64,000 nt of DNA from Paenibacillus timonensis (GTDB taxonomy: Bacteria; Bacillota; Bacilli; Paenibacillales; Paenibacillaceae). Position 1 is the first letter of the stretch; each line of letters starts with the position of its first letter. A program made the position numbers and the translations under genes. The stretch spans positions 1 to 64,000 of the forward strand of contig NZ_JAKSXN010000030.1 in NCBI RefSeq assembly GCF_022427145.1, read 5' to 3'. Positions 9,315-17,734 of this stretch are shown one piece after another. A model generated the notes under the pieces. It ran no database searches. It was not told where the DNA came from and worked only from the letters and a program-made list of their open reading frames with translations.

Positions 9315-10403
9315 GTGCTGAAAAAATACTTTATGATTCTGGCTGGTTTATGCGGGGCTTGGTTTGGTTATACGACCGGCGGCGTGTCCGGCGTGTTGCC
9401 GGGAGCCGCAAGCGACTGGTTTCGCAATATGAATCCGATCGCGGCGAATTTGATCTGGGCTGCAGCCGGCGCGCTACTGTTCTTGTTCCTGTTCTCCTTG
9501 GCTGCAGACGTCGTTTCTTCCAGAGTGAAAGCATGGATCGCCGCTTTAACGCGGATTCCGATGAATGAAATGGCTGCCGGTGCGGCCGGTTTGACTGCGG
9601 GACTTCTTCTTTCCTTAACGGTCTATCCCCTGCTGTCCTGGCTCGGCACGATGGAAAGTATGGCGCAATTCGCGGTATCGGCGCTGTTCGGCTACATCGG
9701 GCTGTACGTCGGGTTAGCCAAGAAGGAAGAGCTGTCCTCGCTTTGGAAATCCGGCAAATGGGGGGCTTCCGTTCCGGAAGAGGAGCGTTGGGCGGAGGAA
9801 CACAAAATTTTGGATACCAGCGTCATCATTGACGGACGGATTGCCGACATCTGCAAAACCGGCTTTATTGAAGGAACGATCGTCATTCCTGAATTCGTGC
9901 TGGAGGAGCTGCAACATATCGCCGATTCCTCGGATTTGCTCAAGCGAAACCGCGGGCGGCGGGGGCTGGATATTTTGAACAAGATCCAGAAAGAGCTGGA
10001 TGTAAAGGTCATGATCTATGAAGGGGATTTCGAGGAAATCTCCGAGGTCGACAGCAAGCTCGTTAAGCTGGCCAAAGTGCTGCAGGGGAAAGTCGTGACC
10101 AACGACTTCAACCTGAACAAAGTGTGCGAGCTGCAGGGCGTGTCCGTGCTGAACATCAACGATTTGGCCAATGCGGTCAAGCCGGTCGTGCTGCCTGGCG
10201 AAGAAATTATGGTCCAGGTAATCAAAGACGGCAAAGAGCATGGCCAAGGGGTTGCTTACTTGGATGACGGAACGATGATCGTCGTGGAAGGCGGGCGCGA
10301 CTACATTGGCACCATTACGGAGGTGCTGGTAACCAGCGTGCTGCAGACCTCGGCGGGACGAATGATTTTTGCCAAGCCAAAACTGTTGGAAAAAGCCCAG
10401 TAA
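9315..10403 (+). CDS. yacL: PIN/TRAM-domain membrane protein YacL
   Basis: Four hydrophobic segments in the first 130 residues anchor the protein. A PIN nuclease-like domain begins at about residue 165 (LDTSVIIDGRIADI, D167), and a TRAM RNA-binding domain ends the protein (from about 295). The role is presumed RNA processing; the family is widespread but poorly characterised. A GTG at 9303 overlaps the AGGAGGTG ribosome site (9298-9305), so the start is taken at GTG 9315 (MLKKYFMILAG), giving 362 residues. ispD follows, as in Bacillus. Confidence 0.92.
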   Translation: MLKKYFMILAGLCGAWFGYTTGGVSGVLPGAASDWFRNMNPIAANLIWAAAGALLFLFLFSLAADVVSSRVKAWIAALTRIPMNEMAAGAAGLTAGLLLSLTVYPLLSWLGTMESMAQFAVSALFGYIGLYVGLAKKEELSSLWKSGKWGASVPEEERWAEEHKILDTSVIIDGRIADICKTGFIEGTIVIPEFVLEELQHIADSSDLLKRNRGRRGLDILNKIQKELDVKVMIYEGDFEEISEVDSKLVKLAKVLQGKVVTNDFNLNKVCELQGVSVLNINDLANAVKPVVLPGEEIMVQVIKDGKEHGQGVAYLDDGTMIVVEGGRDYIGTITEVLVTSVLQTSAGRMIFAKPKLLEKAQ

Positions 10404-10477
10404 TTCGGTATGATGGGATTAACTGCGCTGCGCTGGCCGCGGCGCGGATGAATTCCGGGCAAAGGTGAGGCAAGAAC

Positions 10478-11182
10478 ATGATAGGTTTACAAGCAAGCGG
10501 CGATACGGGAGTCATCGTGGTGGCGGCAGGCCGCGGCACGCGCATGGGGACGGTGGAAAGCAAGCAGTATCTCATGCTGGACGGCAAGCCGATCTTCATC
10601 CATACGCTGGAAGCGTTTTACCGTCATCCGTCGATTACGCAAATCGTGCTTGTCACCGGGGAACAGGATGTGGACCGGTGCCGGTCATGGATTGCCGAAT
10701 ACGGCATGGCCGAGCAAATACAAGTTATTCCGGGCGGGGCTGAGCGTCAGCACTCGGTGCGCCAAGGACTGCTGCAACTCAGCACGCCTTGGGTACTGGT
10801 ACATGACGGCGTCCGCCCTTTTGTCGCGAAAGAGCAGATAACGGCTTGCTGCGAAGCCGCCAAGACGCACGGCGCGGCCGTACTTGCCGTACCGGTGAAG
10901 GATACGATCAAGCAGGCGGACGAGCAGGGCTGGGTCGCGGCGACCCTGGACCGGCGCAGCTTGTGGGCGATTCAGACGCCGCAGGCTTTTCGGCGTACCG
11001 ACCTGCTGGCGGCCCATGAGCGGGCTGCGGAGGAAGAGTTTGTCGGCACCGACGACGCGATGTTGGTCGAACGGCTGGGCATCTCCGTTAAGCTGGTGGA
11101 AGGGGCTTACGACAATATTAAGATCACGACACCCGAGGATCTGGATTATGCGGCTTTTATCCGCGGGAGGAAGCAGGGGTAG
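10478..11182 (+). CDS. ispD: 2-C-methyl-D-erythritol 4-phosphate cytidylyltransferase
   Basis: IspD transfers CMP from CTP to methylerythritol phosphate, the third step of the non-mevalonate isoprenoid pathway. The nucleotidyltransferase signature VVAAGRGTRMG lies at about 13-24, and K29 belongs to the same CTP-binding loop. Length 234 residues. GGTGAGG is 7 nt before ATG. Partner ispF follows, but here the two are separated by 560 bp of repeats, whereas they are adjacent or fused in many genomes. Confidence 0.95.
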   Translation: MIGLQASGDTGVIVVAAGRGTRMGTVESKQYLMLDGKPIFIHTLEAFYRHPSITQIVLVTGEQDVDRCRSWIAEYGMAEQIQVIPGGAERQHSVRQGLLQLSTPWVLVHDGVRPFVAKEQITACCEAAKTHGAAVLAVPVKDTIKQADEQGWVAATLDRRSLWAIQTPQAFRRTDLLAAHERAAEEEFVGTDDAMLVERLGISVKLVEGAYDNIKITTPEDLDYAAFIRGRKQG

Positions 11183-11205
11183 GGCTGCTACGAGATTCTA
11201 AAGGG

Positions 11206-11388
11206 AGTCAGGTTTTAGGCGCCGAGAAGGTTGGATGAAGCAGGGAGTGAGTAGCTGAGCGTGGGTAAGCCTACGTGAGCAACTGAAATGTTTCCACAGG
11301 AAACATGCTTCGGAAGCATACGCTTTGGACTGACTGAATTCAAGATTCGAAGTCGAATCATCTTCCTCGAGTTGCTTCGTGATTAAAA
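11206..11388 (+). repeat. Structured repeat, tandem copy A (long form)
   Basis: This is the first of three head-to-tail units between ispD and ispF. It starts AGTCAGGTTTTA and contains GCCGAGAAGGTTGGATGAAG. Hairpin 1 is CGTGGG-TAAG-CCTACG (11260-11275). The long-form module has ATGTTTCC-ACA-GGAAACAT and ATGCTT-CGG-AAGCAT. Hairpin 2 is GATTCG-AAGT-CGAATC (11344-11359). GCAACT and AGTTGC form an enclosing stem. It is non-coding, with stops in all frames. Confidence 0.9.
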
Positions 11389-11390
11389 GG

Positions 11391-11573
11391 AGTCAGGTTT
11401 TAAGCACCGAGAAGGTTGGATGAAGGAGGGAGTGAGTAGCGGAGCGTAGGTAAGCCTACGTGAGCAACTCAAATGTTTCCGCAGGAAACATACTTCGGAA
11501 GCATATGCTTCGACCGACTGAATTCAAGATTCGAAGTCGAATCATCTTCCTCGAGTTGCTTCGTGATTCTAAA
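11391..11573 (+). repeat. Structured repeat, tandem copy B (long form)
   Basis: The second unit starts 185 bp after copy A. Hairpin 1 is CGTAGG-TAAG-CCTACG (11445-11460), without the G-U pair of copy A. The long-form module is present. Hairpin 2 lies at 11528-11543. GCAACTC (11464-11470) pairs with GAGTTGC (11553-11559) to enclose the central region. Confidence 0.9.
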
Positions 11574-11576
11574 GGG

Positions 11577-11721
11577 AGTCAGGTTTTAAGCACCGAGAAG
11601 GTTGGATGAAGGAGGGAGTGAGTAGCGGAGCGTAGGTAAGCCTACGTGAGCAACGGAGCGACCGACTGAATTCAAGATTCGAAGTCGAATCATCTTCCTC
11701 GAGTTGCTTCGTGATTAAAAG
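11577..11721 (+). repeat. Structured repeat, tandem copy C (short form)
   Basis: The third unit starts 186 bp after copy B. It lacks the roughly 40-nt module with the two inner hairpins and reads GAGCAACGGAGCGACC instead, like the copies near rplK and rpsG. It ends 23 bp before the ispF start, so it lies in the ispF 5' untranslated region. Confidence 0.9.
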
Positions 11722-11744
11722 ATGACTGGGAGAGGATGGAGAGG

Positions 11745-12233
11745 ATGTTTAGAGTAGGACAGGGCTTTGACGTGCATCAGCTCGTGAAGGGCAGGCCGTG
11801 CATTATCGGCGGGGTGCATATCCCTTATGAGAAAGGATTGCTGGGACACTCGGACGCCGACGTGTTGCTGCATACGATCAGCGACGCTATATTGGGCGCG
11901 CTGGGTCTGGGGGATATCGGGCGCCATTTTCCCGACACCGATCCGGCGTTCAAAGATGCGGACAGCGTCGTTCTGTTGCAGCGGGTATGGGACATGGCTG
12001 TTGACAAAGGCTACCGCCTTGGCAATCTGGATGCGACGATTATTGCGCAAAAACCGAAGATGGCTCCGTACATCCCGCAAATGGTGGAGGTCATTGCCCG
12101 TACCCTTGGGGCGGAGCCGGAGCTCGTTAACGTGAAAGCCACTACGACGGAGCAACTCGGGTTTACCGGACGCGGCGAAGGCATTGCGGCACAATGCATT
12201 GTCTGCCTGGTCCAGAATGTGCTATCATCATAA
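11745..12233 (+). CDS. ispF: 2-C-methyl-D-erythritol 2,4-cyclodiphosphate synthase
   Basis: IspF cyclises CDP-methylerythritol phosphate, releasing CMP, in the fifth step of the non-mevalonate pathway. The metal ligands D9, H11 and H43 lie in FDVHQL and DVLLH, and GHSDAD at 34-39 is conserved. The length is 162 residues from ATG 11745 ([11 protein letters not shown]). An in-frame ATG at 11736 has no spacing to the GGGAGAGG ribosome site (11728-11735), which is 9 nt before 11745. The upstream region is repeat DNA. Confidence 0.95.
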   Translation: MFRVGQGFDVHQLVKGRPCIIGGVHIPYEKGLLGHSDADVLLHTISDAILGALGLGDIGRHFPDTDPAFKDADSVVLLQRVWDMAVDKGYRLGNLDATIIAQKPKMAPYIPQMVEVIARTLGAEPELVNVKATTTEQLGFTGRGEGIAAQCIVCLVQNVLSS

Positions 12234-12322
12234 GCTTGTAGAGGTAGTTAAAAGCTAACTTTTTATCGTTTATTTAACTAAAGCCTTGACGGCATCGTCT
12301 AAAAACTAGGGAGGGGATTGGA

Positions 12323-13783
12323 ATGGCAGAGGTTCGCGTACGCTATGCGCCGAGTCCGACGGGTCATTTACATATCGGGAACGCCAGAACGGCGTTGTTC
12401 AATTATTTGTTCGCTAGACATCACGGGGGAAAATTCATTATCCGCATCGAGGATACGGACGTGAAGCGCAACGTGGCCGGCGGCGAGGAGAACCAGCTGA
12501 CCTACCTCAAATGGTTGGGCATGGATTGGGACGAAAGCGTGGACGTCGGCGGGAACTACGGGCCTTACCGGCAAACGGAGCGTCTCGATTTGTACCGTCC
12601 GCTGGTGCAGGACTTGCTGGATCGAGGCTTGGCTTATCGCTGCTATTGTACGGAAGAGGAGCTGGAGAAGGAGCGCGAGGAGCAAATGGCGCACGGCGAA
12701 ACGCCGCGGTACTCCGGGAAATGCCGTCATCTGACGCCGGAGCAATTGGCCGCGTATGACGCGGAAGGCCGGCAATACAGCATCCGTTTCCGCGTACCGG
12801 AGGGCCGTACATTTACGTTCGACGATCTGGTCAAAGGACCGATTTCGTTCGAGTCCGACGTCAGCGGTGATTTTGTAATTGTAAAAAAAGACGGCATCCC
12901 GACCTACAACTTCGCGGTCGTCTTGGATGATCATTTGATGAACATCACGCACGTGCTGCGCGGAGAGGACCATGTGTCCAACACGCCGCGACAACTCATG
13001 ATCTACGATGCTTTTGGCTGGGAGCCGCCGGTATTCGGCCACATGACGCTGATCGTCGGGGAAAACCACAAAAAGCTGAGCAAACGCGACGAATCGGTGA
13101 TTCAATTTATCGAGCAGTACGACCAGCTTGGCTATTTGCCGGAAGCGATGTTTAACTTTATCGCCCTGCTCGGCTGGTCGCCGGAAGGGGAAGAAGAGAT
13201 TTTCAGCAAAGATGAGCTGATTTCGATTTTTGACGCGAACCGTTTGTCGCGTAGCCCGGCGGTGTTTGATACGAACAAACTGGCTCACCTGAACAATCAT
13301 TACATCAAGAATGCCGATCCGGCACGGATCGCCTCGCTGGCCATTCCGCATCTTCAGCGGGCAGACCGGCTTCCGTCCGAGCTGTCGCCGGATCAGCAAG
13401 CATGGGCCGGGGCACTCGTCGCGTTGTACCAGGAGCAAATGACCGCCGCCTCCGATATCGTGGAGCTGTCGGAAATGTTCTTCCGCAGCGAGCCGTCGCT
13501 GGATGAAGAAGGTGCCGCAGTACTGGCGGAGCCGCAAGTGCCAAGCGTGCTTGCCGCGTTCCTGACCAAAGTTGAAGGGCTTGCCGATTTCAGCGTGGAG
13601 AACATCGGCGCCGCGATCAAAGAGGTGCAGAAGGAAACCGGCACCAAAGGGAAAGGATTGTTCATGCCGATCCGTGTGGCGTTGACCGGGCAAATGCATG
13701 GCCGTGACTTGAACCAAACGATCTACCTGCTTGGCCGTGACAAAGTCGTCGATCGGCTGAAGGCGCGTCTTGCTGCTTTGTAG
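12323..13783 (+). CDS. gltX: Glutamyl-tRNA synthetase
   Basis: This class I aminoacyl-tRNA synthetase loads glutamate on tRNA-Glu, and in most Firmicutes also on tRNA-Gln as substrate for the amidotransferase. HLHIGN at 15-20 and KLSKR at 251-255 are the ATP-binding signatures. [10 protein letters not shown] segment near 108 lies in the zinc-finger-like insert. The length is 486 residues. AGGGAGGGGATTGG precedes ATG. The long inverted repeat at 13787-13994 follows, and cysE and cysS come next as in Bacillus. Confidence 0.96.
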   Translation: MAEVRVRYAPSPTGHLHIGNARTALFNYLFARHHGGKFIIRIEDTDVKRNVAGGEENQLTYLKWLGMDWDESVDVGGNYGPYRQTERLDLYRPLVQDLLDRGLAYRCYCTEEELEKEREEQMAHGETPRYSGKCRHLTPEQLAAYDAEGRQYSIRFRVPEGRTFTFDDLVKGPISFESDVSGDFVIVKKDGIPTYNFAVVLDDHLMNITHVLRGEDHVSNTPRQLMIYDAFGWEPPVFGHMTLIVGENHKKLSKRDESVIQFIEQYDQLGYLPEAMFNFIALLGWSPEGEEEIFSKDELISIFDANRLSRSPAVFDTNKLAHLNNHYIKNADPARIASLAIPHLQRADRLPSELSPDQQAWAGALVALYQEQMTAASDIVELSEMFFRSEPSLDEEGAAVLAEPQVPSVLAAFLTKVEGLADFSVENIGAAIKEVQKETGTKGKGLFMPIRVALTGQMHGRDLNQTIYLLGRDKVVDRLKARLAAL

Positions 13784-13786
13784 TGT

Positions 13787-13994
13787 AGGGGCGACGGCAA
13801 AGTAGCGTTTATTCGTTCGTTGTCGATACGATAATACGCTAACGCTTGCCACAACGCTTATTTAGGCGATGCGAAGCGGGTTACTTTTCTAACGCTTGTC
13901 AGAATGCTTATTGTGGCGGTAAATGCTATTTTCTTGGCCGAAAACAGGGTATAAGGTTTCAGGCAAGCGTTAGCGCTGGAGACGCCCCTTTTTT
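13787..13994 (+). repeat. Long bipartite inverted repeat, possible gltX terminator
   Basis: The outer arms AGGGGCG (13787-13793) and CGCCCCT (13983-13989) enclose perfect 13-bp inner arms GCTAACGCTTGCC (13838-13850) and GGCAAGCGTTAGC (13962-13974). A T run follows at 13989-13994. A second partial copy, TAACGCTTGTCAGAATGCTT, lies at about 13891-13910. The end is terminator-like, but the 110-nt internal loop is unusual for a simple terminator. Confidence 0.75.
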
Positions 13995-14050
13995 GCTCAT
14001 TTAACGTCTGTGATCAGCGTTAGAGATACTTAAATTTTTTTCGACTGCCA

Positions 14051-14079
14051 TTGTCAGTTAGCCGTCCATTAGGTAATAT
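14051..14079 (+). promoter_or_regulatory. Sigma-A promoter of the cysE T-box transcript
   Basis: TTGTCA (14051-14056) and TAATAT (14074-14079) are separated by 17 bp. The T-box leader starts about 25 nt downstream. Confidence 0.75.
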
Positions 14080-14099
14080 AAAGGCAGGTAAACCTTACA

Positions 14100-14486
14100 A
14101 CTAGATGAATGGCGGTTATTGGCCGCCTTGATGCCACCGGCATAGATCGGGAGAAGTACGCGATCAGCCGTATCGACCAGAGAGGATAACCGGGACCCTT
14201 CGGTGCGGACCGCGCAAAGAAGAAACCAGGCTGGAAGTTATCCGGATACGCGCTGGCGGAAATGCACCCGGGAGCCGCGGATGCGAACGCGCCTTGAAGA
14301 GGCGTTGTAGCTTTCGCCGTATCGTCCGCGTTAAGGGCTTGAAGAGGGAGGAGTCGGCCTGGCGCCGAGGCCCGGTTGGATCTGCACGTGTTGCAGCCGC
14401 CGGACCCGGAGGCAAACTCATCCAAGGCAGAGTGGAACCGCGTCGTCAGGCGCCTCTGCAGCGAAAGCTGCAGGGGCGCCTTTTTT
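14100..14486 (+). ncRNA. T-box leader of cysE, probably tRNA-Cys sensing
   Basis: AGAGTGGAACCGCG at 14429-14442 is the T-box sequence that binds the uncharged tRNA end. A terminator follows at 14448-14486 (CGCCTCTGCAGC-GAAA-GCTGCAGGGGCG plus six T). Upstream, GGATAAC (about 14184) and GTTATCC (14237-14243) can close stem I, and TGC at 14263-14265 sits in the expected specifier region (AAATGCAC). The Cys specifier is inferred from position and from the cysE-cysS context. Confidence 0.88.
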
Positions 14487-14533
14487 CATTAGGTCTATCC
14501 GTATGCGATAGGAATAGAAGGTGGGGGAAAACT

Positions 14534-15187
14534 ATGTTCAAGAGAATCCGATCCGATATCCAGGCGGTATTCGACAACGACCCGGCGGCCCGAAGCTGGT
14601 TCGAGGTGATCTTTACCTATTCCGGTTTGCATGCGATTTGGAGCCATCGGATCGCGCACTTTTTCTATCGCCGCCGCTGGTATACGGCAGCACGGACGAT
14701 TTCGCAGATCAGCCGGTTTTTCACTGGCATCGAAATCCATCCCGGAGCGCGGATCGGCAATCGGCTATTCATCGACCACGGCATGGGGGTCGTCATTGGG
14801 GAAACTTGCGAAATCGGGGACGATGTGGTTATCTATCAGGGAGTCACGTTGGGCGGCAGCGGCAAGGAAAAAGGCAAACGGCACCCGACCGTCGGCAACA
14901 ATGTCGTAATCGGGTCGGGGGCAAAGGTGCTTGGTTCGTTTAAGATCGGGGACCAGGCGAATATCGGAGCGAATTCGGTTGTCCTGAAGGAAGTGCCTGC
15001 CGGCAGCACCGTAGTCGGCATCCCGGGCAAAGTGGTTCGGCAGGACGGAAAACGGCTGGACCGCCTCAGCCATCAACTGCCCGACCCGGTGGTCGACGCG
15101 ATGCGGGAGATGCAGCGCGAGATCGATCAGTTGCGCGGCGAAGTCCTCGAGCTCAGGGAGCAGTTGAAGCAGCCAAGCGAGCTGTGA
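14534..15187 (+). CDS. cysE: Serine O-acetyltransferase CysE
   Basis: CysE acetylates serine with acetyl-CoA, committing it to cysteine synthesis. The hexapeptide-repeat left-handed beta-helix covers about 70-180, with the catalytic D81-H82 in [12 protein letters not shown]. The length is 217 residues. A longer frame runs back into the T-box leader, but ATG 14534 has the ribosome site AAGGTGGGGG just upstream and lies 47 nt after the T-box terminator. Transcription is therefore likely released when tRNA-Cys is uncharged. cysS lies downstream after a repeat-rich gap. Confidence 0.95.
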   Translation: MFKRIRSDIQAVFDNDPAARSWFEVIFTYSGLHAIWSHRIAHFFYRRRWYTAARTISQISRFFTGIEIHPGARIGNRLFIDHGMGVVIGETCEIGDDVVIYQGVTLGGSGKEKGKRHPTVGNNVVIGSGAKVLGSFKIGDQANIGANSVVLKEVPAGSTVVGIPGKVVRQDGKRLDRLSHQLPDPVVDAMREMQREIDQLRGEVLELREQLKQPSEL

Positions 15188-15304
15188 GTTGCTGCCGCTG
15201 AGAAGGAAAGAAACCTTTGTGCGGGCGGTCCGAATGACCGGGCAGGACGGCGGGATCGCGGATCGTTGATGGTTGACGGAGGCCATGCGGCATGAGTACC
15301 GAGT

Positions 15305-15492
15305 TTAACGGACTCCAGAGACGTTAATGTGTCGAAATACGGGCAGTCTCCATTGTTACGGACACAGGTGGCGTTATTTTGCTCGAGCTCGGCTGTTAAG
15401 ACGGGGCTTAGGCGTAATAAGGTCATTGGAGTCCGTTAGCCAGCCGGGAAAATACCCGAGAAATGGGCGAATAGCGTCTCTGAGGTCCGTTA
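15305..15492. repeat. Inverted-repeat element between cysE and cysS
   Basis: TAACGGACTCCAGAGACG at the left (from about 15306) matches, inverted and with small changes, CGTCTCTGAGGTCCGTTA at the right (to about 15492). A second right-end-like arm, TGGAGTCCGTT, lies at 15427-15437 and is an exact 11-bp inverse of 15307-15317. The element of roughly 190 bp has no coding potential. It resembles a small non-autonomous element, and no transposase is near. Confidence 0.7.
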
Positions 15493-15511
15493 GAGGACGG
15501 TATTGCTGGGG

Positions 15512-15653
15512 AGAGAGAGTAGCGGAGCGTAGGGAAACCTGCGTGAGCAACTCAAATGTTTCCGCAGGAAACATACTTCGGAAGCATATGCTTCGACCGA
15601 CTGAATTCAAGGTTCGACGCCGAACCCGTCTCCTTTGAGATACTTCGTGATGG
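15512..15653 (+). repeat. Structured repeat, copy D (5'-truncated, long form)
   Basis: This copy begins within the GAGTGAGTAGCGGAGCG segment and lacks the ACCGAGAAGGTTGGATG start. Hairpin 1 is CGTAGG-GAAA-CCTGCG (15528-15543). Hairpin 2 is GGTTCG-ACGC-CGAACC (15611-15626), a compensated A-T to G-C change relative to the other copies. CTCAAA (15551-15556) and TTTGAG (15634-15639) form the enclosing stem. It ends 45 bp before cysS. Confidence 0.85.
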
Positions 15654-15697
15654 GAAGCCGATTTGAAAACAACCTCAACAAGGAAGGAAAGTGGAGT

Positions 15698-17104
15698 ATG
15701 GGATTGCAGATTTATAACACCCTAACCCGGGCCAAGGAAGAGTTCGTCAGCCTGAAGCCGGGACAAGTGAAAATGTATGTTTGCGGACCTACCGTCTACG
15801 GTTATATTCATATTGGGAACGCGCGGCCGATGATCTTTTTTGACGTGGTGCGCAGTTACCTGGAAAATCAACAATACGATGTGAACTACGTCGTCAACTT
15901 TACGGACGTGGACGATAAACTGATCCGCAAAGCGGAAGAAATGAACCTGACTGTGCCCGAAGTGGCGGAGATGTTCATTAAAGCCTATTACGAGGATCTG
16001 GACGGCCTCGGGATTCCGCGCGCCACGGCCAATCCGCGGGTAACGGAGAACATGGAGACCATTATCGACTTCATCCGCGACCTGGAGCAAAAGGGTTTTG
16101 CTTACGAAAGCGGTGGGGACGTGTTTTTCCGCACGAACAAATTTCCGGAATACGGCAAGCTGTCCGGGCAAAATATCGGCGAACTGCAATTCGGCATCCG
16201 CATTGACGTGGACGATCGCAAGGAAAATCCGGAGGATTTCGTGCTCTGGAAAGCGGCCAAGCCTGGCGAAATCCATTGGAGCAGCCCTTGGGGCGAGGGC
16301 CGTCCCGGCTGGCATATCGAATGCTCAGCGATGTCCCGGCAGTTGCTGGGCGATACGCTGGACATCCACGGCGGGGGCCAAGACCTGCAGTTCCCTCACC
16401 ACGAGTGCGAAGTAGCGCAGTCGGAAGCCGCCACCGGCAAACCGTTGGCCCATTACTGGATGCATAACGGCTATATCAATATCGACGGGGAAAAGATGTC
16501 CAAATCCCTGGGGAATGGCGTGCTTGTCAAGGATTTGCGCGCACTCTATAAGCGGGAAGCGATCCGCTACTTCATGCTGTCGACCCATTATCGCAATCCG
16601 CTGAACTTCTCGGAAGAAACGATGCAGCAGGCGGAACGCAGCGTGGAGCGGATCAGCAACGCCGCTAACAATCTTCGTCACCGGATGAATGCGGCGCCGC
16701 AAGGCGGCGAGGCGAAGGTTACGCCGGAGTGGGCCGAGAAGCTGGAAGCGGTTCGCGCTTTGTTTCATGCTAAAATGCAGGACGACTTCAACACCCCGGA
16801 CGCGATTACGGCGGTTTTCGAATGGGTGAGCGAGGTCAATACGCTGCTGCAGCAGCCGGTGGCCGCCCGCGGCGATCTGGAAGCAGCGCTGCGGCTGTTC
16901 GAGGAGATGAACGGCGTGCTGCGCATCGCCTTGCCGCCGGAGACCGAACTGCCCGGCGAAGAGATCGAGGCGCTGATCGCGGAGCGCGCCGAAGCGCGGA
17001 AAGCCAAGAACTGGGCCCGCGCGGACGAAATCCGCGACCTGCTGGACGCCCGGGGCATCGTGCTCGAGGACACGCCGCAGGGCATGAGATGGCGGCGCAA
17101 ATGA
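15698..17104 (+). CDS. cysS: Cysteinyl-tRNA synthetase
   Basis: This class I enzyme charges tRNA-Cys. CGPTVYG at 29-35 with C29 as zinc ligand, the HIGN signature, the internal GWHIECSAMS and HGGGQDLQFPHHE zinc-binding motifs, and KMSKS at 266-270 are all present. The length is 468 residues. A longer frame from 15635 runs into repeat DNA; ATG 15698 (MGLQIYNTLTR) follows AAGGAAGG and fits family length. The last codons overlap the mrnC start (ATGA). Confidence 0.96.
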   Translation: MGLQIYNTLTRAKEEFVSLKPGQVKMYVCGPTVYGYIHIGNARPMIFFDVVRSYLENQQYDVNYVVNFTDVDDKLIRKAEEMNLTVPEVAEMFIKAYYEDLDGLGIPRATANPRVTENMETIIDFIRDLEQKGFAYESGGDVFFRTNKFPEYGKLSGQNIGELQFGIRIDVDDRKENPEDFVLWKAAKPGEIHWSSPWGEGRPGWHIECSAMSRQLLGDTLDIHGGGQDLQFPHHECEVAQSEAATGKPLAHYWMHNGYINIDGEKMSKSLGNGVLVKDLRALYKREAIRYFMLSTHYRNPLNFSEETMQQAERSVERISNAANNLRHRMNAAPQGGEAKVTPEWAEKLEAVRALFHAKMQDDFNTPDAITAVFEWVSEVNTLLQQPVAARGDLEAALRLFEEMNGVLRIALPPETELPGEEIEALIAERAEARKAKNWARADEIRDLLDARGIVLEDTPQGMRWRRK

Positions 17105-17703
17105 GCGGGCCGCACGGGCAAGGCGCAGGGCAAGGGGCGCTGACCGGGCGGCCGCAGCCGCAGCTGCAAGAGCAGCAGACGGCCCCCGGCGGGGAGGCCG
17201 GGCCGCCGCAAACCGCCGCGGCCTCCATGCCGCCCCTTGCCCCTGGCGGCGAACCTGCGGCCCCAGAGCCCGGCACATCCGCCGCGCTCTGGTTCCCCGA
17301 TCCGCCCGCCAAGCCCGCCCGGCTGCTGCCGCCGCTCGCCCTCGCCTACATCGGCGACGCCGTCTACGAGGTCGCCGTCCGCCAGCATGTGATGGCCCGC
17401 CCGAATTTGCGGCCCCATCACCTGCACGGGCAGTCGACGAAGTACGTCTCGGCCAAGGCGCAGGCGCGGCTGCTGGAATTGATCGAGCCGCTGCTCACCG
17501 AAGAAGAGAAGGACGTTGTCCGCCAAGGGCGCAATGCCAAATCCGGCACGGTGCCGAAGAACGCCAACGTGCTGGATTACCGCCTCGCCACCGCTTTTGA
17601 GAGCTTGGTCGGTTACTTGTATTACACCGGAGCGCATGACCGCCTCCGCTGGTTGATTGCCCAAGGGTTCGCCTACTTGGAGGACAACCGGGACCGCGGC
17701 TAA
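17101..17703 (+). CDS. mrnC: Mini-ribonuclease III MrnC with a long low-complexity N-terminus
   Basis: Mini-III trims the ends of 23S rRNA precursor. The catalytic core has LAYIGDAVYEVAVR (D86 acidic residue) and RNAKSGTVPKNANVLDYRLATAFESLVGYLY. It lacks the double-stranded-RNA binding domain, as the family does. The start is ATG 17101, overlapping the cysS stop, or the in-frame ATG 17089. Family members are about 140 residues; here about 75 extra residues rich in Pro, Gly, Ala and Gln precede the core, in DNA of much higher GC than its surroundings. A later start inside the tract (for example ATG 17227) is possible. Confidence 0.9.
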   Translation: MSGPHGQGAGQGALTGRPQPQLQEQQTAPGGEAGPPQTAAASMPPLAPGGEPAAPEPGTSAALWFPDPPAKPARLLPPLALAYIGDAVYEVAVRQHVMARPNLRPHHLHGQSTKYVSAKAQARLLELIEPLLTEEEKDVVRQGRNAKSGTVPKNANVLDYRLATAFESLVGYLYYTGAHDRLRWLIAQGFAYLEDNRDRG

Positions 17704-17734
17704 ATACGCGTCACCATAACATAGGAGGATTCCG

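Noticed and set aside
11206-11721. Possible CRISPR or tandem coding repeats
   Set aside because: The 185-bp units are contiguous without unique spacers and contain stops in all frames.
14294-14533. N-terminal extension of cysE of 80 codons
   Set aside because: It covers the T-box sequence and terminator, has no ribosome site, and the family start is at 14534.
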